A DNA stretch of 64,000 bases from an uncultured Bryobacteraceae bacterium (GTDB lineage: Bacteria > Acidobacteriota > Terriglobia > Bryobacterales > Bryobacteraceae). The position numbers and the translations under genes were made by a program. Positions within the stretch are counted from its first letter, which is position 1. Every line of letters starts with the position of its first letter. Of this stretch, positions 52,374 to 61,378 are shown in pieces. The DNA is taken from NCBI GenBank assembly GCA_938027685.1, contig CALJAM010000015.1, positions 36,482 through 100,481 of the forward strand, in the 5' to 3' direction. Under the pieces are notes generated by a model, which was not told where the DNA came from, searched no databases, and saw nothing but the letters and a program-made list of their open reading frames with translations.

Positions 52374-52955
52374 TCAGGCGCTTTGCGCCAACGGAGGCCT
52401 CACGGGTTCCCCAAAACTCAGTGCAGGCCGACCGGGCGGCAATGCGGGCCTGGTGCGAGGGCGAGAGCGCACCGTGCCGTTGAAGTACTCGTCCAGCGGC
52501 CAGAGGCCGTAGGGCTGGAGTTCTCGGAACACCCGCCCCAGTTTCTGCTCGATGCGGTAAACGCAATGGAAGAAATTGCCCCGGTCGAGACCGAGCTTGC
52601 GGCAGCAAAGCTTCCAGTCGGCGCCCAAGAGGAAGTGGTACTTGAAGACTTTGTATTCGAATTCGTCCAGCGTCCGACGGCTCACCAGGATGAAATCCGC
52701 GCAATACTCCTCGTCCTTGAAGCCCCAGGCCATCCGGCGTTCCTTGCCCGGGACGTGCTCGAACGAGATCCGGCTCATGTATTTTTCCTTGGTGGCGCAA
52801 TAGCGGAATCGCCTGTAGCAGGCGCGGAAGATTTCTCGCAGGACGCAATTGCAGGGGTTGGACTCACCCCTTCGGTTGGTGCGCAATCCCAGTCCGTGGC
52901 ATTGCGTGCAACGATTCTTCGCAAGCGCGATGGTGTCAGATCGGGTCCATTGCAT
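52374..52955 (-). CDS. Uncharacterised Cys-rich (Zn-finger-like) protein with HTH-like region
   Basis: The 193-residue protein has a zinc-ribbon-like N-terminus with C16xxC19 in RCTQCHGLGLR and C35xC37 in PCNCVLR, with further Cys at 46, 53, 85, 117 and 118. The centre (about 95-145) reads RTLDEFEYKVFKYHFLLGAD followed by WKLCCRKLGLDRGNFFHCVY, which looks like a sigma-region-4 or phage-type helix-turn-helix. The last 35 residues are Pro/Arg-rich and low complexity. I do not recognise a named family. It is divergent from an XRE regulator across an AT-rich spacer. Confidence 0.7.
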   Translation of the reverse strand: MQWTRSDTIALAKNRCTQCHGLGLRTNRRGESNPCNCVLREIFRACYRRFRYCATKEKYMSRISFEHVPGKERRMAWGFKDEEYCADFILVSRRTLDEFEYKVFKYHFLLGADWKLCCRKLGLDRGNFFHCVYRIEQKLGRVFRELQPYGLWPLDEYFNGTVRSRPRTRPALPPGRPALSFGEPVRPPLAQSA

Positions 52956-53276
52956 GGTATTGGCCAGTCCTCCAGGGATCCCTCCCGGCCGGGGCCGCGC
53001 CGCCCCGGAACCCGCCGGTTCGCGCCGCAGTAGCTACCGTGCTGTAGCCCTCGGGGGAGGGGCATACCAATCTGTTCCTGAAGATACACTGCCGCGGCAA
53101 ATCGTCAACCTGCCAAATCGGCAGCCACGGACATGAAGAGACGTTCAGCAGGAAAAGTCTCGTAATTTCTTGGCATGGCTAGTGAAATATTAAGGATGAG
53201 GAAGCATAATTCTAATTAAAAATAGTTCATTCTATGCGAAAAACGTTTTTAGGCGCACTCTATTTCTTACAGAAAT
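52956..53276. other. 321-bp divergent spacer with an AT-rich patch
   Basis: No gene is seen here. The left part is GC-rich. The right part, 53161-53280, contains only 39 G+C in 120 bases (about one third), very unlike the genome average. It includes a CTGCC/GGCAG hairpin (53110-53124) and an ATTTC...GAAAT inverted repeat (53165-53188). It likely carries the promoters of the flanking Zn-finger and XRE genes. Confidence 0.7.
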
Positions 53277-53594
53277 ATGCCCGGTCTCTACTTTGCCGAT
53301 CTCCGCCGCCGCCTCCTCGCTCACATCCGCAATCTGCTCGACCGGGGCGAAACGACCGAACGGCGCCTGGCCCGGCAGGCAGGACTGTCGCAGTCGCACC
53401 TGCACAACGTCCTCAAAGGCGTGAGGGGCCTGTCGAACGAACTAGCCGACAGACTCCTGCGACATCTTGACCTAAGCGTTCTAGATCTGCTCTCCCCCGA
53501 GGAGCGGGCTGCGCCCCCCGCACACCCATCGTTCTCTGCCGCCCGTGAAACGGCTCAGCCCCGCCGCCGCGACAGCGCAGCCACGTCGCGGTAG
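53277..53594 (+). CDS. XRE/lambda-repressor-like helix-turn-helix protein
   Basis: The 105-residue protein holds one cro/C1-type HTH domain: RRLLAHIRNLLDRGETTERR, LARQAGLSQSHLHNVLKGVR and LSNELADRLLRHLDLSVLDLL (about 8-73). A Pro/Ala/Ser-rich tail of 30 residues follows. It has no fused sensor domain. The ATG at 53277 lies just after an AT-rich spacer shared with the divergent Zn-finger gene, a regulator-target layout. Its 3' end overlaps the convergent glycosyltransferase gene by 40 bp. Confidence 0.8.
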   Translation: MPGLYFADLRRRLLAHIRNLLDRGETTERRLARQAGLSQSHLHNVLKGVRGLSNELADRLLRHLDLSVLDLLSPEERAAPPAHPSFSAARETAQPRRRDSAATSR

Positions 53595-54715
53595 ACTTCG
53601 AGGACCTGGCTTGCCGTCGTCTTCCAACTGAAGCGTTTCAGTTGTTCGAAACCGCGGCGTGCCAATTCCCTTCGTAGCGATTCGTTCAACAAGGCTTCCC
53701 GCAACCCCCGAGCGATGTCGAACACATTTTCGGGGTTCACGAGCACGGCGGCCTCGCCCACCACCTCGGGCAGGGAGCTTACATTCGAGGTCACCACCGG
53801 CGTGCCGCAGGCCATGGCCTCGAGCGGCGGCAACCCGAAGCCTTCGTACAGCGAGGGAAACGCGAAAACCGCCGCACACTGATAGAACACACGTAGCGTT
53901 TCGAACGGCAAGAACCCAAGGAATCGTACTGCGTGCTCGACCCGGGTCTTGATCACGGCGTGGCGCACGGCGGGGTAGCGGGCGATCTCGTCGCCGATGA
54001 TGATCAGCCTGAGATCCCGGTAGACGGGATGGTTTTCCAGTTCGCCCCGCAGCACCGCGAAGGCTTCGACCAGTCGCGGGACGTTTTTCTGCGGGCGAAT
54101 GGCCCCCGCGTAAAGGATGTAAGGGTAATTCACCTGGTAACGTTCCAGCACTCGCCGCCGTTCGGCGTGCTCGGCCTCGCACTGCGGCGTTCCGTCACGC
54201 AGGAAACGCGGGTCGGGCGCGTCGTAAATCTGGCGGATACGCTCGGCCGGCACGCCCACCACGCGTTCCACGTCGCGACGCGTGGCCGAAGAGACCGCGA
54301 TGACGCGGGCGGCGCGCATCAAGCCACGCCGGAAACGGAACAGCCGCAGGGTGCGCCAGCGATCCGGCACGGGAGCGAACAGCAGGCTGGCGATGTCGTG
54401 CACCGTGACCACGTAGGGCCGCGGCATGCCCCAGGGAACCAAGCTCAGCGGCAAATGGAACAGATCCGCGTCGAACTGTCGCAGGAACAACGAGAAGCTG
54501 AGCTGGTTGACCAGTCCGGTATCAGGACGCCCGTAGAGAAGGGGTTGGAAATTCGCCGGCAGCCCGGCGAACTCTTCCGCTCCCAGCGGTCCACAGATCA
54601 GCACGTAGCGGTTCTCCCTGTCGAGTTCGGCGAGCGCGTGGACGAGGTTGCGGATGTAGCTGCCGACGCCGAAATCCCTGACGCGCCGCGCGTCCAGGAC
54701 GATCTTCAGCGACAT
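53555..54715 (-). CDS. GT4-family (GT-B fold) glycosyltransferase
   Basis: The product of about 386 residues has a GT-B layout. The N-terminal domain starts LKIVLDARRVRDFGVGSYIR with TVHDIASLLF and AVSSATRRDVERVVGV. The C-terminal donor domain has YILYAGAIRPQKNVPRLVEA and the E-x7-E region FAFPSLYEGFGLPPLEAMAC, followed by GTPVVTSNVSSLPEVVGEAA. These are GT4 hallmarks. Acceptor and sugar are unknown; cell-surface glycan synthesis is likely. I use ATG 54715, where family similarity begins. It lies 27 bp downstream of glyA. Confidence 0.92.
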   Translation of the reverse strand: MSLKIVLDARRVRDFGVGSYIRNLVHALAELDRENRYVLICGPLGAEEFAGLPANFQPLLYGRPDTGLVNQLSFSLFLRQFDADLFHLPLSLVPWGMPRPYVVTVHDIASLLFAPVPDRWRTLRLFRFRRGLMRAARVIAVSSATRRDVERVVGVPAERIRQIYDAPDPRFLRDGTPQCEAEHAERRRVLERYQVNYPYILYAGAIRPQKNVPRLVEAFAVLRGELENHPVYRDLRLIIIGDEIARYPAVRHAVIKTRVEHAVRFLGFLPFETLRVFYQCAAVFAFPSLYEGFGLPPLEAMACGTPVVTSNVSSLPEVVGEAAVLVNPENVFDIARGLREALLNESLRRELARRGFEQLKRFSWKTTASQVLEVYRDVAALSRRRG

Positions 54716-54742
54716 AGCGGGCCTCCCCAACGCGTGGAGGCT

Positions 54743-56026
54743 TCAGCGCGCGCCTACAGCGGCCATCTTCCAGGCATAGAGCGGGAAGCGTTCCACCAGC
54801 GCGGCAACGCGCCGGCGCACCTCCGCCCGCGTCTGCTCGCATTGGGGTCGCTCGAGGACGCGAGCGATCAGCTCCGCCACTTCTCTCATCTCCGGCTCCC
54901 GGAAGCCGCGCGTGGTCACCGCAGGCGATCCCAGACGGATCCCGCTCGGGTTCAGCGGTGGATTCACGTCGAAGGGAATCGTGTTCTTGTTGACCGTGAT
55001 GTGCGCCGCGTCCAGCGCCTCTTCGGCCTCGCGGCCGCGAAGGCCGCGCGAGAACACATCGACCAGCAACAGATGCGTGTCCGTGCCGCCCGAGACCACG
55101 CGGAACCCGGCCTCTTTCAATCCCTCGGCCAGCGTCCGCGCGTTGGCCAGCACCTGGCGCTGGTAAGCCGCGAATTCCGGCGTCATCGCCTCCTTCAGGC
55201 AGACCGCCTTGGCCGCGATCACATGCACCAGCGGACCTCCTTGCACGCCCGGAAAGACGCTGCGGTCGATCGCGGCGGCATATTGCTGCCGGCACAGGAT
55301 CATCCCCGAACGCGGCCCGCGCAGCGTCTTGTGCGTGGTCGTGGTCACGATGTCCGCCCACTGGCAAGGGTTCGGATGCAGGCCCGCGGCCACCAGTCCT
55401 GCGAAATGGGCCATGTCCACCAGAAACAGAGCCCCTACCGAGTCGGCGATCTGACGCAGGCGAGCGAAATCCGGCACCCGCGGATAGGCGCTGCCGCCGG
55501 CGATGATCATCTTCGGCTTGTGTTCTTCGGCCAGCCGCGCCAGCTCGTCGTAGTCGATCTGTTCGTCGTCGCGCCGCACTCCGTACGGCACGACGCGGTA
55601 GGTCTTGCCGGAGAAATTCAGGTGATGGCCGTGGGTGAGATGCCCGCCGTGCGAAAGGTTCATGCCCAGGATCGTGTCGCCGGGTGAGAGCACGGCGGCG
55701 TAGGCCGCCATATTGGCCTGCGAGCCCGAATGGGGCTGCACGTTGGCATGCTCGGCGCCGAAGAGCTGTTTGGCGCGCTCGCGGGCCAGATTTTCGACGA
55801 CGTCCACGTACTCGCAGCCGCCGTAGTAACGCTTCCCGGGATAACCCTCGGCGTACTTGTTGGTGAAGACGCTGCCCGTAGCCTCCAGCACCGCCTCGGA
55901 AGTGAAGTTTTCGCTGGCGATCAGCTCCAGTCGCGAATGTTGACGCAGCAGCTCACCGCGTATGGCCTCATAAACCTCCGGATCCACCTCGGCTAGAGGG
56001 CGGGCCAGCCGTTGTTGTTCGGTCAT
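54743..56026 (-). CDS. glyA: Serine hydroxymethyltransferase
   Basis: GlyA interconverts serine and glycine with tetrahydrofolate, using PLP. The 427-residue protein has [20 protein letters not shown], the [16 protein letters not shown] segment, [18 protein letters not shown] and the PLP lysine motif [15 protein letters not shown] (about 224-238). Length and motifs match the bacterial enzyme. ATG 56026 overlaps the rpiB stop (ATGA), a coupling seen in many bacteria. Confidence 0.97.
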   Translation of the reverse strand: MTEQQRLARPLAEVDPEVYEAIRGELLRQHSRLELIASENFTSEAVLEATGSVFTNKYAEGYPGKRYYGGCEYVDVVENLARERAKQLFGAEHANVQPHSGSQANMAAYAAVLSPGDTILGMNLSHGGHLTHGHHLNFSGKTYRVVPYGVRRDDEQIDYDELARLAEEHKPKMIIAGGSAYPRVPDFARLRQIADSVGALFLVDMAHFAGLVAAGLHPNPCQWADIVTTTTHKTLRGPRSGMILCRQQYAAAIDRSVFPGVQGGPLVHVIAAKAVCLKEAMTPEFAAYQRQVLANARTLAEGLKEAGFRVVSGGTDTHLLLVDVFSRGLRGREAEEALDAAHITVNKNTIPFDVNPPLNPSGIRLGSPAVTTRGFREPEMREVAELIARVLERPQCEQTRAEVRRRVAALVERFPLYAWKMAAVGAR

Positions 56027-56472
56027 ACGCAGGCGTTCTCCTCGATGGCAACAATCTTGCCCACCCGGCGGGCGTGACGCCCGCCGTCGAAAGGCGTGTT
56101 CAGGAAGACTTCCAGCAACGCCTCGGCCGCTTCCGCGTCGGTGAAGCGGGCCCCGAAAGTCACCACGTTGGCATCGTTGTGCGCGCGGCTCAATCGCACC
56201 TGCTCCGGCCAGACGGCCGGCGCAGCACGCACGCCGCGCACTTTGTTGGCTGCAATGGCCATGCCCACGCCTGTCCAGCAGACGAGAACGCCGCGGTCCG
56301 CGCGGCCTTCGGCCACGTCACGAGCCACGGCGGCCGCATAGTCGGGATAATCGCAGGATTCCTCGGAGTCCGTGCCGTGGTCTACCACCTCATGCCCCCG
56401 GTCCGTCAACCACTCCCGCAGGCGTTCCTTCAGCCTATAACCCGCGTGATCCGCGCCTATGGAAATCTTCAT
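56023..56472 (-). CDS. rpiB: Ribose-5-phosphate isomerase B (RpiB/LacAB family)
   Basis: RpiB interconverts ribose 5-phosphate and ribulose 5-phosphate. The product of 149 residues begins [20 protein letters not shown] and keeps [28 protein letters not shown] and RHARRVGKI. The active-site loop reads [19 protein letters not shown]: the catalytic Cys65 is present, but the glycine that normally follows (CGTG) is Trp66. I set the start at ATG 56472, the family N-terminus. It is coupled to glyA. Confidence 0.92.
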   Translation of the reverse strand: MKISIGADHAGYRLKERLREWLTDRGHEVVDHGTDSEESCDYPDYAAAVARDVAEGRADRGVLVCWTGVGMAIAANKVRGVRAAPAVWPEQVRLSRAHNDANVVTFGARFTDAEAAEALLEVFLNTPFDGGRHARRVGKIVAIEENACV

Positions 56473-56591
56473 GAGGGCCGACTTCATTCTAACATGTTAA
56501 GATTAAAGGTTTGTCGCAGCTCCGATCCTCGAGAACGATCGGGAGCACTCCGCACTTTGTGCCCACCACGGGCTGGTAACGGACGATTTCG

Positions 56592-58322
56592 ATGCAGTGG
56601 AGCCGGCTTTTCATTCCCACCCTGCGGGAAGATCCCGCCGACGCCGAAGTCATCTCGCACAAGCTGCTGGTCCGCGCAGGCTACATCCGGCAGCTGGCCG
56701 CCGGCGTCTACAGCTACCTGTTCCTGGCGCAACGCGCCTTCAACAAGATCATTCGCATCGTGCGCGAGGAGATGGACGCCATCGGCGCGCAGGAGATGCT
56801 GCTGCCCGCGTTGCACCCGGCCGAACTCTGGCAGGAGTCCGGGCGCTGGGAGGTCATGGGCGACGACATGTTTCGCCTGAAGGACCGCGGCGACCGCCTG
56901 CTCTGCCTGGGCATGACTCACGAAGAGGTCATGACCGCGATCGCGCGAGGCGAGCTGCGCAGCTACAAGCAACTGCCGCAGATCTGGTACCAGATCCAGA
57001 CCAAGTTTCGCGACGAGCCTCGGCCGCGCTCGGGGCTGATCCGCGTGCGACAGTTCATCATGAAGGACTCCTACAGCTTCGATCTGGACCCCGCGGGTCT
57101 CGACGTCGCCTACCAGAAGCATTACCGGGCCTACTGCCGGATCTTTCAGCGCTGCGGGCTGAAGTTCGTCGCCGTTGAGGCGCACTCAGGCACGATGGGT
57201 GGAAGCCAGTCCCATGAATTCATGGTGCGAGCCGAGGCGGGCGAAGATTGGGTGGTTCTCTGCCCGCAATGCGGCTACGCGGCCAATCTCGAAAAGGCGA
57301 TCTCGGTCCCCGCGCCGCCTCTGGCCGAGGACCCGCCGGGCGATTTCGATCCCGAGCCGTTCGCCACGCCGGGCGTGCGAACCATCGCCGAAGTCGCCGA
57401 GTTCACCGGGTTGCCCGAAACCTCTCAGATCAAATCGCTGGTGATGGTCGCCGAAGGATCGCCCGTGTTGGTCCTGCTGCGCGGCGACCACCAGTTGAGC
57501 GAAACGAAGCTTAGCGAAGCCCTGGGCGGGCGGGTCATACGCCCGGCGCACCCGGATGAGATGCGCGAATGGCTCGGCGCCGACGCCGGCTCGCTGGGTC
57601 CCGTGGGCGTGCGCAACATGACGATCCTGGCCGACCTGGCCCTGCGCGGACGCCGCAACATGATCTGCGGCGCCAACCGCGACGGCTACCACCTGCGGCA
57701 CGTGACGCCCGAGGAAGACTTCACCGCCTCTTGGCACGACCTGCGGCAGGTGGCCCCGGGCGACCGCTGCACGCACTGCGGCGCCGCGCTCGATATGGGC
57801 CGCGCCATCGAGGTCGGCCACATCTTCAAGCTCGGCTACAAGTACTCGGACTCGATGGGCCTCCGCGTTACGGGCCCGAAAGGCGAAGAGATCACGCCCA
57901 TCATGGGCTCCTACGGCATCGGCATCGAACGCATCCTGTGTTCGGCCGTCGAACTTTACGCGGACCAGGACGGCATGGTCCTGCCGGTCTCGATCGCGCC
58001 GTTCGAAGTCGTCGTCACGCCCGTGAACAATTCGGACCCCGAACAGATGAGCGCGGCGCGCAGCCTGTATGAAAGCGCGAAGGCGGCCGGCCTGGATGCG
58101 CTGCTGGACGATCGCGACGAGCGGCCCGGCGTGAAGTTCAAGGATGCGGACCTGATCGGCATTCCCTACCGCATCACCGTCGGCAAGAAGCTGGCCTCGG
58201 GCAAGGTGGAGATCTTCGAGCGCCGCAGCCGGCAGAGCACCGAGGTCGAGCCGGCTCGGGCCGTCGAGCAACTGCGGCAGCGCATCGAAGAGGACTACCG
58301 GAACCTGCAGCCGCAGGATTGA
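56592..58322 (+). CDS. proS: Prolyl-tRNA synthetase (bacterial type)
   Basis: ProS charges tRNA(Pro). The 576-residue protein is the bacterial form with an inserted editing domain. It shows [59 protein letters not shown] (class II motif 2 region), the INS editing domain (about 225-390, with [18 protein letters not shown]) and [16 protein letters not shown] (motif 3). The anticodon-binding domain covers the last 100 residues. The ATG at 56592 fits. Its stop is followed within a few bases by an aminotransferase gene. Confidence 0.96.
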   Translation: MQWSRLFIPTLREDPADAEVISHKLLVRAGYIRQLAAGVYSYLFLAQRAFNKIIRIVREEMDAIGAQEMLLPALHPAELWQESGRWEVMGDDMFRLKDRGDRLLCLGMTHEEVMTAIARGELRSYKQLPQIWYQIQTKFRDEPRPRSGLIRVRQFIMKDSYSFDLDPAGLDVAYQKHYRAYCRIFQRCGLKFVAVEAHSGTMGGSQSHEFMVRAEAGEDWVVLCPQCGYAANLEKAISVPAPPLAEDPPGDFDPEPFATPGVRTIAEVAEFTGLPETSQIKSLVMVAEGSPVLVLLRGDHQLSETKLSEALGGRVIRPAHPDEMREWLGADAGSLGPVGVRNMTILADLALRGRRNMICGANRDGYHLRHVTPEEDFTASWHDLRQVAPGDRCTHCGAALDMGRAIEVGHIFKLGYKYSDSMGLRVTGPKGEEITPIMGSYGIGIERILCSAVELYADQDGMVLPVSIAPFEVVVTPVNNSDPEQMSAARSLYESAKAAGLDALLDDRDERPGVKFKDADLIGIPYRITVGKKLASGKVEIFERRSRQSTEVEPARAVEQLRQRIEEDYRNLQPQD

Positions 58323-58327
58323 CGGGC

Positions 58328-59461
58328 ATGGGGGACACGACAGTGGACTGGTCCGCCGTCCGCGCCGAGTTCCCTGCCCTTTCCCGGTGGACGTACCTCA
58401 ACACGGCGACCTTCGGCCAGGTTCCTCGCCGCGCCGTCGAGGCCGTCGTCCGCCATTTCCAGCGGCGCGACGAGCTCGCATGCTCGGACTTTCTTTCCTG
58501 GTTCGACGACGCCGACCGGATCCGCGCCAAGGTCGCCCGTCTCATCCACGCCCAGCCCTCGGACATTGCCTTCATCCCCAACGCGGCTACTGCGCTCGGT
58601 TTGCTGCTGGCCGGCATTCCGTGGCGCCCGGGCGAGCGCATCGTCACCCTGGAACATGAGTTCCCGAATCTGATTTATCACCCGGCGCTACTCGCCGCGC
58701 GCGGGCTCGAGTTCATCGAGACATCCTGGGAAGGCTTCTGGGACGCCGTCACGCCCAACACGCGCCTCGTGCTGCTGAGCGAGGTGAACTACATCACGGG
58801 CTTCCGCGCGCCTCTCACCGAGGTCGCACCCGAGCTGCGCCGCCGCGGGATCCTGCTCTTCGTGGACGGAACCCAGAGCGCCGGTGCGCTCTGCTTCGAA
58901 GCGGCGCGGATCCGGCCCGATATCTACGCCGTGCACGGCTACAAATGGCTGCTCGCCCCATGCGGCGCGGGCTTCATGTACGTCGATCCGGAGCTGCGCC
59001 CGCGTCTGGCTCCCAACGTGATCGGCTGGCGCAGCCATCGCGACTGGCGCTCGGTGGACCGCCTGCATCACGGCGCCCCCGTGTTCGGCTGCGAGGCAGA
59101 AAAGTACGAAGGCGGCATGATCACCTTTCCGGTCCTTTATGCGATGGAGGCATCGCTCGACCTGATTTTGGAGCTGGGCGCCGAGCGAATCGAGCGGCGC
59201 GTACTGGAGCTGGCTGAAGAGGTTCGGGCCGTGTTGCGCGAGGCCGGCGGGCGGCTGCTCTCCGACTCCTCGCCCCATTACGATTCGCCCGTGGTGGCCG
59301 CACGTTTCCCCGGGCGCAGTGCGTCCGCGCTGGCACGGGCGCTGGCGGTGCGTCGCGTGCTGGTTTCCGCCCGCCACGACTTCCTGCGCGTGTCGCCGCA
59401 CTTCTACAACAACGCCGAGGACGTGGCCCGCTTCCGCGAAGAGCTGCATGCGCTGCTGTGA
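58328..59461 (+). CDS. Class V aminotransferase-like PLP enzyme
   Basis: The product of about 377 residues is a fold-type I PLP enzyme close to cysteine desulfurase and isopenicillin N epimerase. It has LSRWTYLNTATFGQVPRRAV, PNAATALGLLLAG, LEHEFPNLIYHP, the ILLFVDGTQSAGAL segment with the PLP-contacting Asp, and the Schiff-base Lys in VHGYKWLLAPCGAGF. No desulfurase active-site Cys loop is evident. The substrate is not known. The start is set at ATG 58328; it follows proS in what may be a two-gene operon. Confidence 0.9.
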   Translation: MGDTTVDWSAVRAEFPALSRWTYLNTATFGQVPRRAVEAVVRHFQRRDELACSDFLSWFDDADRIRAKVARLIHAQPSDIAFIPNAATALGLLLAGIPWRPGERIVTLEHEFPNLIYHPALLAARGLEFIETSWEGFWDAVTPNTRLVLLSEVNYITGFRAPLTEVAPELRRRGILLFVDGTQSAGALCFEAARIRPDIYAVHGYKWLLAPCGAGFMYVDPELRPRLAPNVIGWRSHRDWRSVDRLHHGAPVFGCEAEKYEGGMITFPVLYAMEASLDLILELGAERIERRVLELAEEVRAVLREAGGRLLSDSSPHYDSPVVAARFPGRSASALARALAVRRVLVSARHDFLRVSPHFYNNAEDVARFREELHALL

Positions 59462-59467
59462 AAGCAG

Positions 59468-60499
59468 TCAGTGCAGGAAGAAGGTGCGGTAGAGGGTGTC
59501 GCGCCGGCGCGGCACGAAGCCGGCCTCGCGGATGATGCGCCGCAGATCTTCTTCGGTCGCCCGATTGTGCGCTCCCGCGGCCGCCACCACATTCTCCTCC
59601 AGCATCACGCTGCCCACGTCGTTAGCCCCGAAGCACAGCGCGATCTGGCAGACCTTCAATCCCTGCGTCACCCAGGACGCCTGGATGTTGGGGATGTTTT
59701 CCAGATACAGGCGGCAGACGGCCACCGTCTTCAGGTAATCCACCGCACCCGCCTCGCGCGGTATGCGCCGCCCCAACGAGGTGTTCTCGGGCTGGAAGGT
59801 CCAGGGAATGAAAGCCGTGAACCCGCCGGTCTCCTCCTGAAGCTCGCGGATCACGCGCAGATGGTGGATGCGATGTTCGTAACTCTCCCCGCAGCCGAAC
59901 ATCATGGTCGCGGTAGTGCGCAGGCCGAGCCGGTGCGCGGTCCGGTGAACCTCCAGCCATTCGGCGGTCGAGCACTTCAGGCGGCTGATGCGCTGCCGCA
60001 CTTCATCGTCCAGAATCTCGGCGCCGCCGCCCGGGATGGAGTCCAGCCCCGCGTCGCGCAGGCGCCCGATCGTCTCTTCGAGCGAAAGCCCGCTGACTTC
60101 GGCCATGTTGAGAATCTCGGGCGCGGAAAAGCAGTGCAGATGGATGGTGAAGCGCTTCTTGATCGAGCGCAACAAGTCCTCGTAGTACTCGATGCCCAGC
60201 TCCGGGTGGAGCCCTCCTTGCATCAGGATGCCGGTGCCCCCGTGCTCTAAAGTTTCCCGAATTTTTTCCAAAATGACCTCTTTCGGTAACACGTAGGCTT
60301 CCGGATGACCGAGCGGGCGATAAAAAGCGCAGAAGGTGCAGTACTCCGTGCAGACGTTGGTGTAGTTGATGTTGCGGTCGATGATGTAAGTGACGACGCC
60401 TTCCGGATGCAGTCGACGGCGCATCAGGTCAGCCGCCATGCCGACGCCGACAAGGTCGTCGGACCGGAACAGATCGAGCGCCTCGCGATCAGACAGCAT
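59468..60499 (-). CDS. mqnC: Cyclic dehypoxanthinylfutalosine synthase (radical SAM)
   Basis: MqnC is a radical SAM enzyme of the futalosine route to menaquinone. The product of about 343 residues has the cluster motif NVCTEYCTFCAFYR (CxxxCxxC, about 57-64), LMQGGLHPELGIEYYEDLLR, then LDSIPGGGAEILDDEVR and TFQPENTSL. This pattern matches MqnC rather than MqnE. The start at ATG 60499 is where the family N-terminus begins and lies 11 bp inside the end of mqnA. The gene is convergent with the aminotransferase gene. Confidence 0.93.
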   Translation of the reverse strand: MLSDREALDLFRSDDLVGVGMAADLMRRRLHPEGVVTYIIDRNINYTNVCTEYCTFCAFYRPLGHPEAYVLPKEVILEKIRETLEHGGTGILMQGGLHPELGIEYYEDLLRSIKKRFTIHLHCFSAPEILNMAEVSGLSLEETIGRLRDAGLDSIPGGGAEILDDEVRQRISRLKCSTAEWLEVHRTAHRLGLRTTATMMFGCGESYEHRIHHLRVIRELQEETGGFTAFIPWTFQPENTSLGRRIPREAGAVDYLKTVAVCRLYLENIPNIQASWVTQGLKVCQIALCFGANDVGSVMLEENVVAAAGAHNRATEEDLRRIIREAGFVPRRRDTLYRTFFLH

Positions 60500-61292
60500 C
60501 TTCGTCCTCCGCGCGCAGTCGGCGGGCGCGCTCGAGAAACTCGGCCAGTCCGCGATACTCCCACTCCCCCAGCTCGTAAACGACCCGCTCACCCAGATAC
60601 TCGCGGGCCAGCGCCTCCGGAATGCCGCGCCGCCCGGCCTCCTGCCGCACAATGTCATCCAGGTGCGCGCGGCCGAACCGGCAGGAAGCGAGGAACATAT
60701 CCGTCAGCTCCGGTGCGAAGACCTCGCGTCGCGCAGCCCACACCGCGAAGACCATAGGCAGCCCGGTAAGCGAACGCCATTGCCCGCCCAAATCGAGCAC
60801 GCGATAGGGGAGCGCCGCAGGATCCACGCGCAGCGCCGGATCCCCGATGATGACCGCAGCGTCGGCCGCCGCGAGCATGGTGTCGAGATCGGGGGGCATG
60901 GGTTGCACGCGGGGGCGGGCGGCATACCTTTCGGCGAGGATGATCCGCGCCAGCGCGATGGAGGTGCGCGAGCTGGTGTCGGCGGCCAGCGTCCGCACGG
61001 CCTCCGGCGGCGTCTTCAAAACCAGCAGAATGCTGCGAATGGGCCCGCGACAGGCGATCCCGACGCCGCGGATCACCTCCAGGTCCAGCCTTTCCAGCTC
61101 CACCGTGGGTACGATTCCGATGTCCGTCTGCCGCGCGGCAAGCCGGTCGGCGCACTCCGAGGGCAATGCGAACTCGAGCTCGAACCGCCCCCTCTGGTCC
61201 CCTTGCAGCATCCCCCACACCAAGGGCATTGTGTTGAGATAACGGACGGCGCACACGCGTAAAGGCGCCCGTGAAGGTAGCGGCCCAGCCAA
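60489..61292 (-). CDS. mqnA: Chorismate dehydratase
   Basis: MqnA dehydrates chorismate to 3-enolpyruvylbenzoate, the first step of the futalosine menaquinone route. The 267-residue protein has VCAVRYLNTMPLVWGMLQGD, the PSECADRLAARQTDIGIVPT substrate segment, then SRTSIALARIILAERY and VIIGDPALR. These are the family's marks. The start is uncertain: TTG 61292 has its GGAGG too close, and GTG 61256 begins right at the conserved part. It overlaps mqnC. The other futalosine genes (mqnB, mqnD, mqnE) are not in the window. Confidence 0.92.
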   Translation of the reverse strand: MAGPLPSRAPLRVCAVRYLNTMPLVWGMLQGDQRGRFELEFALPSECADRLAARQTDIGIVPTVELERLDLEVIRGVGIACRGPIRSILLVLKTPPEAVRTLAADTSSRTSIALARIILAERYAARPRVQPMPPDLDTMLAAADAAVIIGDPALRVDPAALPYRVLDLGGQWRSLTGLPMVFAVWAARREVFAPELTDMFLASCRFGRAHLDDIVRQEAGRRGIPEALAREYLGERVVYELGEWEYRGLAEFLERARRLRAEDEDAV

Positions 61293-61334
61293 ACCTCCAG
61301 TTTAGCAGCTGCGGTCGGTTGGCAATCCGGTTGC

Positions 61335-61340
61335 TACAAT
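61335..61340 (+). promoter_or_regulatory. TACAAT -10 box upstream of the NHL-repeat gene
   Basis: TACAAT lies 38 bases before ATG 61379; a GGGAGGAG ribosome site follows at 61361-61368. The -35 is not clear. Confidence 0.4.
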
Positions 61341-61378
61341 CGTCTTGTTCCACGAGCACCGGGAGGAGAATGTTCGGA

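Noticed and set aside
53170..53192. TTGGCATGG stretch considered as a sigma-54 (-24/-12) promoter
   Set aside because: The downstream half lacks a TTGC element at the required spacing, and no -35/-10 pair fits with 16-18 bp either.
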